DNA from: Solimicrobium sp040544425
GTDB taxonomy: Bacteria > Pseudomonadota > Gammaproteobacteria > Burkholderiales > Burkholderiaceae_D
NCBI GenBank assembly: GCA_040544425.1
Contig: JBEONO010000045.1
Span: 1 to 12,690, forward strand
Direction: 5' to 3'
Length of the DNA stretch: 12,690 nucleotides
Shown: piece after piece, positions 6,391 through 12,690 of the stretch
Position numbering within the stretch: the stretch's first letter is position 1
Layout of the letters: the number at the start of each line of letters is the position of its first letter
Translations under genes and position numbers: made by a program
Notes under the pieces: generated by a model
Databases searched by the model: none
Told to the model about the DNA's origin: nothing
What the model saw: only the letters and a program-made list of their open reading frames with translations

Positions 6391-6437
6391 GAAAAATAGG
6401 AAGAATTGTCTTAAATTGTGCACGATCTCTATTTTTC
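6391..6437. promoter_or_regulatory. Inverted repeat above the parA promoter, possible operator
   Basis: GAAAAATAG (6391-6399) and its exact inverse CTATTTTTC (6429-6437) are 29 bp apart, just upstream of the -35 box. Between them lies an imperfect palindrome ATTGTGCACGAT (6415-6426). The same GAAAAATAG box recurs above rep and, with one extra A, above the recombinase. The rest of the gap to 6516 shows no gene. Confidence 0.4.
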
Positions 6438-6516
6438 AAACATAGATTGTTTTTGTTTACTTCGACTTATTAGTGAATCGGATATCTCAAACACCATCGA
6501 GCATCTATTAAAATGG

Positions 6517-7002
6517 TCACGCCGCGACCTTTTGGGTGGTGTATTGCATCTTTCTCATGCTCTCTAAGAAGTTACGAAGTCCCAAATTGATTGACAAGGT
6601 CTCTTCAGCCCGTGTTAAGGCAACATATAACACATTGATTTCTTGTTTATCTATCTTTTCCAGTGGAACCAGATGGCCGGCGTCATCTACCAGCTTTGTG
6701 TAATCATCAGTCAAGAGAACTTGCTTAAATTGCAAACCTTTACTCTTGTGACCAGTCATGAAGAAGATACCACTGAAGCTGGCCAGGTTCTGTTTATCGA
6801 CGTCAACATGGCGCGCGCGGATGTCTTGAATCAGTCGTGGAATCCGATTTCCGTACTTTTCTACGACCTTAGTAAGAAACAGCAGCTCCCGGTCGTCGGC
6901 CTCTTCTGCCACCGTTGCCATATGTTGATATGAGTATACCTTATACTGACTGGCGTCGCGACTGGCTTGACGCTGTAAGCGTGGTTTGTGATCGACATGC
7001 AA
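6517..7002 (-). pseudogene. UvrD-type superfamily 1 helicase, 3' fragment
   Basis: Only the C-terminal 160 or so residues of an SF1A (UvrD/Rep, FBH1-like) DNA helicase remain. TGHKSKGLQF matches motif V and VLYVALTRAEETL matches motif VI, the ATP- and DNA-coupling motifs of RecA domain 2A. The stretch EEADDRELLFLTKVVEKYGNRIP before them is also typical of FBH1-like bacterial helicases. The Walker A domain and motifs I-IV are absent; the frame opens at a TTG with no ribosome site, 85 bases past the end of the ligase gene. A whole enzyme would be 500-700 residues. It is a truncated remnant, marking a recombination junction near 7000-7087 between plasmid backbone and accessory DNA. Confidence 0.75.
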
Positions 7003-7087
7003 GTTGGCTCACGCCGATCGATGTTGATCTTACTATTCATCCTATTTCGGGTTATCGTCAAAATTTTACTCATTCAAGTGTCCGGTG

Positions 7088-8329
7088 TTACGACGTCGTA
7101 TCAATAATCCAGTCAGATAACTTACCGTCGACACGGCGAGGTAATTGATTGCCAAATGAGAACGTTTTTGGTCTGGCTGGTGCGTCTAGTTTTTGGTGAG
7201 TCCACGCCTCAAGTTGCCCTCTTAAGTCACCGATATCGATTTGCGGATGTTTGGGGACGATATATGCTTTGAGTCGATGGCCCTCGTCTTCGCGCATCAA
7301 CCTCACAGATACATCTTGAACCGCAGGATGCTGCCTTAATATTTCTGCTACCCGTAATGGGAACACATTGATCCCACCAACTTGAACAGCTTTATCATGA
7401 CGTGCGCCAAGCAAAAAGTGATCATCATCTAGCCATTGAATCTCATCAGGTGCAGCGGTGTGACTAATATTTCCATCCACCAGAGTACGTTCTAGAAGCT
7501 TTACGTCGACGGCAGTTCTTCTCCAATACGAAAACCGCTGGTATGACGATTCAGTCGAAGTCCGCCACCCTACCCCTGCCGTTTCTGAACTACCGTACAC
7601 TTGGATCAGGGATTCCAATCCCGCAGCTTCTAATCCTTGCGCAACGGTATCAGGACATGGTGCGGTGGAGTTCACTCCTGTAACACCTTGAGGAATTGTA
7701 GGCTGACACCGAAGGAACGTGCGCCAGAAATCGGGGTATCCAATAATCAGGTCGCCTGATTGCAGTGTGCTCACTAAAATAGAGGGTGAACTACTGCGCA
7801 AATCAATCACTTGGGTGTTCTCCAATCTGTGCGCCTGTGGCAGCAATACAGTAAATAAGAATCCATAGATATGGTGTCTGGACACAGCGCTCAGGATACG
7901 TCGCTGTACTGGTACGATTGGTAATAGTTCTCCAATCTCCTGCCAAAGAGCAGACAATTGGTGGTCACACCTCTTTGGATTGCCTGTTGAACCAGAAGTA
8001 TAAAATGTTAGTTCAGAAGAAAAAAACCTTAAGCTTTGTCGTGCGATTTCTACCCAATCCCCAATAGTTTGTCGAGCCAAAAGGTAATCTTCAATCCCAG
8101 ACCTGTGCACCTGCAATACAGTTGTGAGCGTCGTCGCCAATGAGAGTAATTCCAACGAGTCGACACCAATGTCTTTGCTGAGGTGGAGCGATTCATTCCA
8201 AAGCCCTACTTGTTCCATCGGCGCATGGCGCATGATCGACAGTTCGGTTCGAATCAAGTCGCAAATAAAATGTTGGAGGAATGTATCATGTTCCCACCAT
8301 GACTCTGTATTTTTAATATCTATGGGCAT
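7088..8329 (-). CDS. pcl: 4-coumarate ligase of the photoactive yellow protein activation family
   Basis: Predicted adenylating enzyme that activates p-coumarate (4-hydroxycinnamate) for thioester attachment to photoactive yellow protein, about 413 residues. ANL-family motifs: phosphate loop YTSGSTGNPK (110-119), VYGSSETAG (244-252), GARHDKAVQVGG (308-319) and the C-terminal catalytic lysine in DGKLSDW (Lys403). It is short for an ANL enzyme (usually over 500) because most of the N-terminal subdomain is missing. In its place is an acyl-carrier-like region with DIGVDSLELLSLATTL, Ser58 being where phosphopantetheine would attach. Both traits fit the PYP-specific ligase family. ATG 8329 follows GGA at a 9-base spacing; ATG 8347 or TTG 8359 would add 6 or 10 residues. 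Divergent from the PYP gene, 439 bp away. Confidence 0.85.
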   Translation of the reverse strand: MPIDIKNTESWWEHDTFLQHFICDLIRTELSIMRHAPMEQVGLWNESLHLSKDIGVDSLELLSLATTLTTVLQVHRSGIEDYLLARQTIGDWVEIARQSLRFFSSELTFYTSGSTGNPKRCDHQLSALWQEIGELLPIVPVQRRILSAVSRHHIYGFLFTVLLPQAHRLENTQVIDLRSSSPSILVSTLQSGDLIIGYPDFWRTFLRCQPTIPQGVTGVNSTAPCPDTVAQGLEAAGLESLIQVYGSSETAGVGWRTSTESSYQRFSYWRRTAVDVKLLERTLVDGNISHTAAPDEIQWLDDDHFLLGARHDKAVQVGGINVFPLRVAEILRQHPAVQDVSVRLMREDEGHRLKAYIVPKHPQIDIGDLRGQLEAWTHQKLDAPARPKTFSFGNQLPRRVDGKLSDWIIDTTS

Positions 8330-8768
8330 GACAATACATCCACGCATAGACTTAAGCAATATCTGTGCTTTGAAATAAATATCGACAACAATTCCGTATC
8401 TTCCTTCTATTCTGGTTTAAGTTATTTTTCAAATCTGGTCGTAAGACAGCCCCAACTTTCTGTAAGTCACGGAATATTCCGAACTGCTCGATGCGGAACC
8501 AACAATTACTGAAATAATCAAATTTTAATATTTAGGTGGCTGGCCGCGATTAATTGTGTACATATTTTTCGTCAACATTGCATCCTGCCTTGCATTTTAC
8601 TCTTTAAATTCGGACAACCTAGCAGCCCGAAAAATTTCACAAAATTACGAGTCTCAATAAGTATGATATAAGTGTAAATTCAAATTATGATGCCATTGGT
8701 TTCCCAATACACGATCGTCGGTGTACGCGGCGACGATTTCATTTGCGCGACAAATTAAGGATTAGTTT
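8330..8768. other. Divergent control region between pcl and pyp
   Basis: AT-rich 439-bp gap with no supported gene. It holds the perfect 12-bp palindrome CGGAATATTCCG (8470-8481), a possible regulator site serving both genes. A weak plus-strand promoter, TTACGA (8645-8650), 16 bp, TATAAG (8667-8672), could drive pyp with a leader of about 90 bases. TAAGGA (8756-8761) is the pyp ribosome site. A convincing pcl promoter was not found. Confidence 0.45.
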
Positions 8769-9161
8769 ATGGAATTTTTACGGTACCAAGATTCAGATGT
8801 CATCACGATGCTGGAAACGATGCCCGCTCAGCAGCTGGACAGTCTTCCATACGGTGTTATTAAGTTAGATGAGGCTGGCGTTATTTTAGAATTTAATTTG
8901 ACCGAATCTGCGATTACAGGTCGAAACCAAGTTGATGTCATCGGGAAGAATTTTTTCAAAGAAGTTGCGCCTTGCACTGAAACGCCTGAATTTTATGGCA
9001 AATTCCAGACAGGGTTAAAAGATGAATTTTTAAATACAATATTTGATTATTTGTTTGATTATAAAATGACGCCGACGCGAGTTAAGGTGCATATGGTTTA
9101 TGTAAAATCCGGCAACACAGGTAATGTTTGGATTATTGTGAAGCGGATTGCTAATCAGTAA
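8769..9161 (+). CDS. pyp: Photoactive yellow protein
   Basis: Soluble blue-light receptor of the PAS fold, 130 residues (125 in Halorhodospira halophila), which binds p-coumaric acid through a thioester to Cys69. Residue numbering matches the Halorhodospira protein without gaps to about 112. Conserved: Glu46 and Thr50 of the chromophore hydrogen-bond network, Arg52, Cys69 in VIGKNFFKEVAPCT, Phe96, Tyr98, Met100 and His108. The exception is position 42, Phe (codon 8892-8894, TTT) instead of the usual Tyr that bonds the chromophore phenolate. The C-terminal loop near 113-118 carries a small insertion, and four residues follow the usual KRV end. TAAGGA lies seven bases before the ATG. The divergent partner is the matching ligase. 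Signalling partners are not apparent in the window. Confidence 0.96.
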   Translation: MEFLRYQDSDVITMLETMPAQQLDSLPYGVIKLDEAGVILEFNLTESAITGRNQVDVIGKNFFKEVAPCTETPEFYGKFQTGLKDEFLNTIFDYLFDYKMTPTRVKVHMVYVKSGNTGNVWIIVKRIANQ

Positions 9162-9173
9162 CCTCAGTTCATT

Positions 9174-9188
9174 GATTCATCATGAATC
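9174..9188. repeat. Small palindrome after pyp
   Basis: GATTCAT and ATGAATC flank a single C, starting 13 bases after the pyp stop. It is AT-rich and lacks a T-tract, so it is a poor terminator; it may stabilise the mRNA end or bind a regulator. Confidence 0.3.
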
Positions 9189-9213
9189 GATAAAGAGGCG
9201 AATATGGAAAACG

Positions 9214-9283
9214 GGGTATTCTTAAACGAACGACACAAATCTCCCACAGAATCCGGAAATTAGTCATTTTTTGAGTCAACCGA
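9214..9283. repeat. Dispersed direct repeat, copy 1
   Basis: GGGTATTCTTAAAC, then AACGACA, then CTCCCACAGAAT recur in the same order, spacing and orientation at 12593. Over 9214-9252, 36 of 39 bases match; beyond that, similarity continues with one gap through a T-rich stretch and TCAA. It does not extend upstream of the GGG. I do not recognise the element; it lies in a gap with no gene between pyp and the glucokinase remnant. Confidence 0.85.
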
Positions 9284-9294
9284 TGTTTTATGGT

Positions 9295-10314
9295 TCAAGT
9301 GACCGCTTTGCAGCGACGTTGATCCGGAAATTCCGCCAGTATTTTATTTGGAAAACGTGCTTCATTGTCACGAGTAGCACTCATCAATCGAGGACCGGAC
9401 AATAAAAAGCTTGTGACCTTTTCAGACGCACAAAATTGGGTGACAACCAATCGATATTGAGAATCACAATCCGACCACGTGATGGACTGTTGCCATGCGT
9501 TTTGGGCGAGTATGACTGAAATTCCGGTAAAGGCAGGAAACGGTTCAGTGATGACGAAAGTCGGAACCTGGCGCAGATAATCGGTAAAGCGTCCTCTTTG
9601 TTCAAAGCGTTCACGGAACCCGGAATGATTGAAATACTCACCCAGGCGCGGAACAATGCCGCCACCGATGTAGACGCCGCCTTTGGCACCCAAAGTCAGC
9701 GCAAGATTACCGGCCACGGTACCCAGTACTTCACAAAAGGTGTCCAGCACAGCGCGGCAAAGCGGACACGCGTTGGCCAAACCGCGTGCCATAATTTCCG
9801 GCGCATCGATATCCTCGCTCGGAATATTCTGGTCGGTGGCCAATGCTCGGTAGATCAGTTGTAACCCTGCGCCAGAGAGCAACCGCTCACTGGACACATG
9901 GTCGTAGATCTGAAGTGCGTACTTTAGGATGGCAGTTTCACGCGTGCTGCGTGGCGCGAAAGAGGTGTGTCCTCCTTCACTGTCAAGTGCCGTCCAGGAA
10001 TCGTTGGCGCGAATTAGGCCTGAAACATCTAGGCCGGTGCCGGCACCCACTAATCCGATCACCACGTTCTCTTGCGCATGCCCCGTGCCTAACTGGTATT
10101 TTTGCTGTTGATTTAAAAATGGCAACGCCATGGCCAGCGCATTAAAATCATTCACAACCAATAATGTTGAAAGACCGAATTCTTTTTGAACCGACTTGAT
10201 TGAAAATAACCAGTGATGATTTGTCATTTTTATTTCATCACCCTGTACCGGATTGGCTATTGCGATTCCGGCTTTTTTTATTTTTTCTGCGCCGGCCCCG
10301 GTAGTTGTAAACAA
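9295..10314 (-). pseudogene. glk: Glucokinase, 5'-truncated remnant
   Basis: Remnant of an ATP-dependent bacterial glucokinase (glucose to glucose-6-phosphate, ROK/hexokinase fold). Seen in order: IAIANPVQGDEIKMTNHHW, catalytic-aspartate region VVNDFNALAMA, GAGTGL, glucose-binding EGGHTSFAP, LSGAGL, a Cys-rich ACPLCRAVLDTFCE, and GGVYIGGGIVPR near the C-terminus. Compared with E. coli Glk, about 60 N-terminal residues are missing, including the phosphate-binding GDIGGTN motif, so activity is unlikely. The frame opens at a TTG right where the IS3-family remnant ends. At the other end it continues about 55 residues past the normal glucokinase C-terminus (after PAFTGISVILAQ) into unrelated sequence, suggesting loss of the native stop. 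Both ends are therefore altered. Confidence 0.85.
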
Positions 10315-10329
10315 AGATGTCGCGTCAAG

Positions 10330-11043
10330 TCATGCTGCCTGCAATAGTTCTTCTGTCTGATTTCGTTCCGGATTCAGCCAGACCTCGTCCTTCAATTTCC
10401 AATCCCGCGTCGCACCAGACCAGGGCTCTGGATGCTGCTGTTTCGCTGTTTCAAAGACCTGTACACGTTGTCGCAAGATTGCTGCATCGCGGCCATCATG
10501 ACGCTGTGCTGGCGTCACAAATTTCAGAGCGCTGTGCTTATTCTGGTGGTTGTATCACTACACAAATTTCATTGTCCAATCTCGCGCATCTTCTATCGTG
10601 GCGAACGGCTTGCTCGGATAGTTCGGTCGGTATTTGCAAGTCCGGAACAGTGATTCCGCGTAGGCATTGTCGTTGCTCACGCATGGCCTGCTGAACGATG
10701 GAATGATGACCAGCCGTTCCAACGTCGCCAGCATCGTCGCACCCTTCATCGCACTGCCACTATCAGAGTGCAGCACCACTTCACGTCCGGCCAATCCCTC
10801 GGCCAAGCTGGCGCGACCTAGCAACAATGAAGCTAGCTCTGCCGACTCAGCTACATGAACCTCATGCCCGACAATCTTTCGACTGTAAACATCGAGCACC
10901 ATGTACCAGTAAAAATACAACCCCTTCACACCTGCCGGCAGCCAGGTAATATCCCAAGCCCACAGACGATTCGGTTCGGTAGCACAGTGGCTCGCAACAA
11001 CCCTTGTACTCGGTTTTTCGAAGTGAACTACGTTGATCTGGAT
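10330..11043 (-). pseudogene. IS3-family transposase (OrfB), degraded
   Basis: One frame runs from a TGA at 11046-11044 down to a TGA at 10332-10330. It encodes an IS3-type integrase core with the DDE triad: Asp in LWAWDITWLP (near 10965), Asp in VLHSDSGSAMKG and Glu in NDNAYAESLF. After DWTMKFV come two tandem stops, TAG (10560-10558) and TGA (10557-10555), then the frame resumes YNHQNKHSALKFVTPAQRH. IS3 proteins normally read VxWYNH here, so the stops replaced a residue plus the Trp (TGG to TGA). The N-terminal DNA-binding part and OrfA are missing upstream. The C-terminus LKDEVWLNPER is typical of one IS3 lineage. It directly abuts the truncated glucokinase, so its insertion probably removed the glk 5' end. 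Confidence 0.8.
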
Positions 11044-11234
11044 TCATATCGGCCATGGTACCATGCCATGCTTCGCCGCTAATTTCTTGGTGGGAATTTC
11101 GACCCGACTAAGACGTTCCGCAAATGTTACCAATTTTTCGTTTTCGAGACATTGGGCCAAAACACCTAGGTTGTGGTACAGAATTTTCGACGATTCCGGC
11201 GTACAACCCTCTAGTTCAAAATAATTGCACAAAA
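11044..11234. other. Unassigned stretch between the IS3 remnant and mqsR
   Basis: A minus-strand open frame (11232-11044, 62 codons) continues the frame of the transposase but its residues (ECLENEKLVTFAERLSRVE-like) are not recognisable as transposase, and no ribosome site is evident. It may be decayed IS or host DNA. No other feature is supported before the mqsR promoter. Confidence 0.3.
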
Positions 11235-11253
11235 TAACCGAATCGGTTAATAT
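11225..11253 (+). promoter_or_regulatory. mqsRA promoter with MqsA-type operator
   Basis: TTGCAC (11225-11230), 17 bp, then TAATAT (11248-11253). The palindrome TAACCG-AAT-CGGTTA (11235-11249) fills the spacer and touches the -10 box. E. coli MqsA represses its own operon through AACC/GGTT palindromes, so this is the expected autoregulatory site. Transcription would begin near 11260. Confidence 0.65.
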
Positions 11254-11258
11254 GGGTT

Positions 11259-11558
11259 ATGGAGAAAAGTACACCGCATTGTCAATTGGACATAGTTAAA
11301 AGACTGGTTGCAGCCGGCAAGGTCAAACCAACACAGTCAGCGCTTGCAGGTGCTGCGTCCCTTGGTATTGATGTTGACGCCATGATTGAGGTCATCAACG
11401 CGCTGAAAACGACTGATTTCCTCAAGAGTATGACGACTCATGCAGATCATCGTATTTGGCAGGACGTATATACGCCTAAGACACCGTATGGTGAAAATGT
11501 ATATTTAAAGTTGACGGTCCAAAACGACGTTTTGATCGTATCTTTTAAGGAGCTATAA
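11259..11558 (+). CDS. mqsR: MqsR toxin, type II mRNA interferase
   Basis: RelE-fold ribonuclease toxin, 99 residues (98 in E. coli), that in E. coli cleaves mRNA at GCU sites. The start MEKSTPH and the core KSMTTHADHRIWQDVY closely follow E. coli MqsR. Lys56 and Gln68, catalytic in E. coli, are at the same positions and Tyr82 matches Tyr81 after a one-residue insertion; the end VLIVSFKEL is also conserved. The gene appears intact. No Shine-Dalgarno sequence precedes the ATG, and the predicted transcription start is within a base or two of it, so translation may be leaderless or weak. The antitoxin follows after two bases, in the toxin-first order typical of this family. Confidence 0.95.
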   Translation: MEKSTPHCQLDIVKRLVAAGKVKPTQSALAGAASLGIDVDAMIEVINALKTTDFLKSMTTHADHRIWQDVYTPKTPYGENVYLKLTVQNDVLIVSFKEL

Positions 11559-11560
11559 AA

Positions 11561-11962
11561 ATGAAATGTCCACTCTGCGGCGGTGCTGAACTGGTGCACG
11601 ATACCCGCGACACTACCTACATGCATAAGGGAGAATTAACCATCATCCCAGCGGTGACAGGTGATTATTGCCCAGCGTGCGGTGAATCGATCCTCGATAT
11701 GAACGAGTCGAGACGGGTGAGTGTAGCAATGCTGGAGTTCAACAAGCAAGTCAACGCGTCATTCGTCGATCCGGCTTTCATTGCCAGTGTCCGAAAGAAT
11801 CTGGGACTTGATCAACGCGAAGCAGGGGAAATTTTTGGCGGCGGCGTCAATGCTTTTTCGCGGTATGAAACGGGTAAAGCAAAGCCATCGTTAGCGTTAG
11901 TGCGGTTTTTGAAACTATTAAACAAACATCCTGATTTACTCGACGAAGTCAGAGCCGCCTGA
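11561..11962 (+). CDS. mqsA: MqsA antitoxin, zinc-binding HTH repressor
   Basis: Antitoxin and operon repressor, 133 residues. The N-terminal zinc domain has four cysteines, Cys3 and Cys6 (CPLC) plus Cys37 and Cys40 (CPAC), and binds the toxin in the E. coli homologue. The C-terminal XRE-type helix-turn-helix contains GLDQREAGEIFGGGVNAFSR; Asn and Arg of NAFSRYE are the DNA-contacting residues in E. coli MqsA. A strong AAGGAG (11547-11552), overlapping the end of mqsR, lies eight bases before the ATG, in contrast to mqsR, which would favour antitoxin excess. The gene looks complete, so the pair should be functional and could stabilise a plasmid. Confidence 0.95.
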   Translation: MKCPLCGGAELVHDTRDTTYMHKGELTIIPAVTGDYCPACGESILDMNESRRVSVAMLEFNKQVNASFVDPAFIASVRKNLGLDQREAGEIFGGGVNAFSRYETGKAKPSLALVRFLKLLNKHPDLLDEVRAA

Positions 11963-12066
11963 GCAATCAAATCAGATGGTAGACAATTTTGCATTATAGA
12001 AAAGACGTTACATGGCTGCGCCGGCCTTGCGCAAACTTAATGTTATCGCTGATCATGGAAATTTAA

Positions 12067-12411
12067 ATGAAAAACCAAGAACAACCGGTGAACGCCGAAA
12101 CAATTTTGACCTACTTGCAAGACCATCCCGGCATGAAATACTCGGTCCCCGTTCTTACTAAATTATTTAACGCCAACGCCCAGCATATGAATGGTCTGCT
12201 CCGCCAGCTCCATGAAAGTCACCAAGTGGAATCCAAAACTGGACATACACAATATTTTTTCATTACCAAGCCAGTTGATACAACTGTGCCAGTACCAAGT
12301 AAGAAAGCCCGACCATTTAAAGTGTACGTACCACCGAAAAATCTAGGTGAGCGATGTGCCGAACTTTATCCTGCCGATCGTGGATTTATCTCGGTTAATC
12401 GCAATGAGTAA
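12067..12411 (+). CDS. Small protein with winged-helix-like N-terminus, unknown
   Basis: A 114-residue protein not recognised as a named family. Residues about 7-65 (ETILTYLQDHPGMKYSVPVL, NGLLRQLHESHQVESKTGHTQYFF) look like a winged helix: three helices then a beta-wing, as in small transcriptional regulators. The C-terminal half has a basic, proline-rich linker (VPVPSKKARPFKVYVPP) and a tail, LYPADRGFISVNRNE. The ribosome site is weak (GGA nine bases before the ATG). It starts 104 bases after mqsA on the same strand, so it may be cotranscribed, but no third-component link to mqsRA is known. DNA binding is inferred from shape only. Confidence 0.6.
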   Translation: MKNQEQPVNAETILTYLQDHPGMKYSVPVLTKLFNANAQHMNGLLRQLHESHQVESKTGHTQYFFITKPVDTTVPVPSKKARPFKVYVPPKNLGERCAELYPADRGFISVNRNE

Positions 12412-12592
12412 GGCGCCAAAGGGCCCCGGCGCAAATTAACACCATTCTGAGTGGCAAACTATTTCCCCAATTATTTCTCCTGTTTTATAGAAGTAGTTCG
12501 TTCGTTGTTAAATAATAGGGAACAAGAATAAATCATAGGCGAGAACGAGTAGCAAAGATGAAAAAACGGATGACGTTGACCGGATCCCAGGT
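12412..12592. other. Intergenic region, no gene seen
   Basis: It begins with an interrupted GC-rich inverted repeat, GCGCC (12413-12417) and GGCGC (12429-12433), which could form a hairpin after the winged-helix gene but has no T-tract. The remainder is AT-rich and contains no supported coding frame or promoter. Confidence 0.35.
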
Positions 12593-12661
12593 GGGTATTC
12601 TTAAACAAACGACATAAAACTCCCACAGAATTATAAATCAGCCGTTTTTTTGCCTCAATCG
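12593..12661. repeat. Dispersed direct repeat, copy 2
   Basis: Second copy of the repeat at 9214-9283, same orientation, 3,379 bp downstream. It shares GGGTATTCTTAAAC, AACGACA and CTCCCACAGAAT and then a T-rich stretch followed by TCAA. The two copies differ at three positions over the first 39 bases. Flanking sequence on the left is unrelated to that of copy 1. Confidence 0.85.
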
Positions 12662-12690
12662 GCACTTAACCCTCTCCGCACGTCAGATCG

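Noticed and set aside
5927..6391. Plus-strand open frame opposite parA
   Set aside because: Antisense to the ParA Walker motifs and with no independent evidence.
6861..7148. Short frames on both strands between the helicase fragment and pcl
   Set aside because: They overlap the helicase remnant or the pcl end, lack ribosome sites, and none extends the helicase homology.
9174..9188. Palindrome after pyp as a rho-independent terminator
   Set aside because: AT-rich stem without a T-tract; listed only as a small palindrome.
9214..9283. Repeat as a Tn3-family terminal inverted repeat because copy 1 starts GGGG
   Set aside because: The second copy starts TGGG, both copies are in direct orientation, no inverted partner or Tn3 transposase is in the window, and the sequence does not match the Tn3-family ends I remember.
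9843..10145. Plus-strand frames opposite the glucokinase remnant
   Set aside because: Antisense to recognisable glucokinase motifs; the apparent proteins are Arg/Cys-rich shadows.
10862..11056. Minus-strand frame starting MADMNPDQRSS
   Set aside because: It is a different frame from the IS3 core; the frame giving LWAWDITWLP is the genuine transposase. It could mark a frameshift, but this cannot be shown.
12471..12665. Minus-strand open frame of 64 codons at the right edge
   Set aside because: Runs through repeat copy 2 with no ribosome site or recognisable domain.

Overview
This window looks like the backbone and accessory edge of a proteobacterial plasmid. Its moderate GC, its tyrosine recombinase type and its MqsRA and glucokinase relatives point to a betaproteobacterium (Burkholderiales) as the best guess; the taxonomic call is inference. 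No rRNA, tRNA or CRISPR array was seen.

Layout. 1-163 is the right end of an IS66-family element. 164-2128 holds a dif-like inverted repeat and a full-length tyrosine recombinase, probably for multimer resolution or integration. 2247-6480 is a replication and partition block, mainly on the minus strand: parA, a 110-aa unknown protein, parB, a regulatory gap, a winged-helix replication initiator, a candidate origin with two DnaA boxes, and a small WGR-like protein. The parB-rep gap carries an AT-rich palindrome cluster (candidate parS) and a plus-strand promoter plus terminator that predict a roughly 80-nt antisense RNA over the rep leader. The order parA-parB-antisense RNA-rep matches the logic of alphaproteobacterial repABC operons, although the initiator is not obviously RepC.

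6517-9161 is an accessory segment. It begins with a 5'-truncated UvrD-type helicase remnant. Next come two divergent genes that form a light-sensing module: a photoactive yellow protein (PYP) with all key chromophore-pocket residues except a natural Tyr42-to-Phe change, and the short PYP-activation type of 4-coumarate ligase, which has an acyl-carrier-like N-terminus. The ligase would make activated p-coumarate for attachment to Cys69 of PYP. The tyrosine ammonia-lyase that usually supplies p-coumarate is not in the window.

9214-12661 is a mosaic bounded by two direct copies of a repeat of about 70 bp, 3,379 bp apart. It contains a glucokinase gene that lost its first 60 or so codons next to a decayed IS3-family transposase with two tandem stop codons, then an intact mqsRA toxin-antitoxin pair with its operator, and a small winged-helix-like protein.
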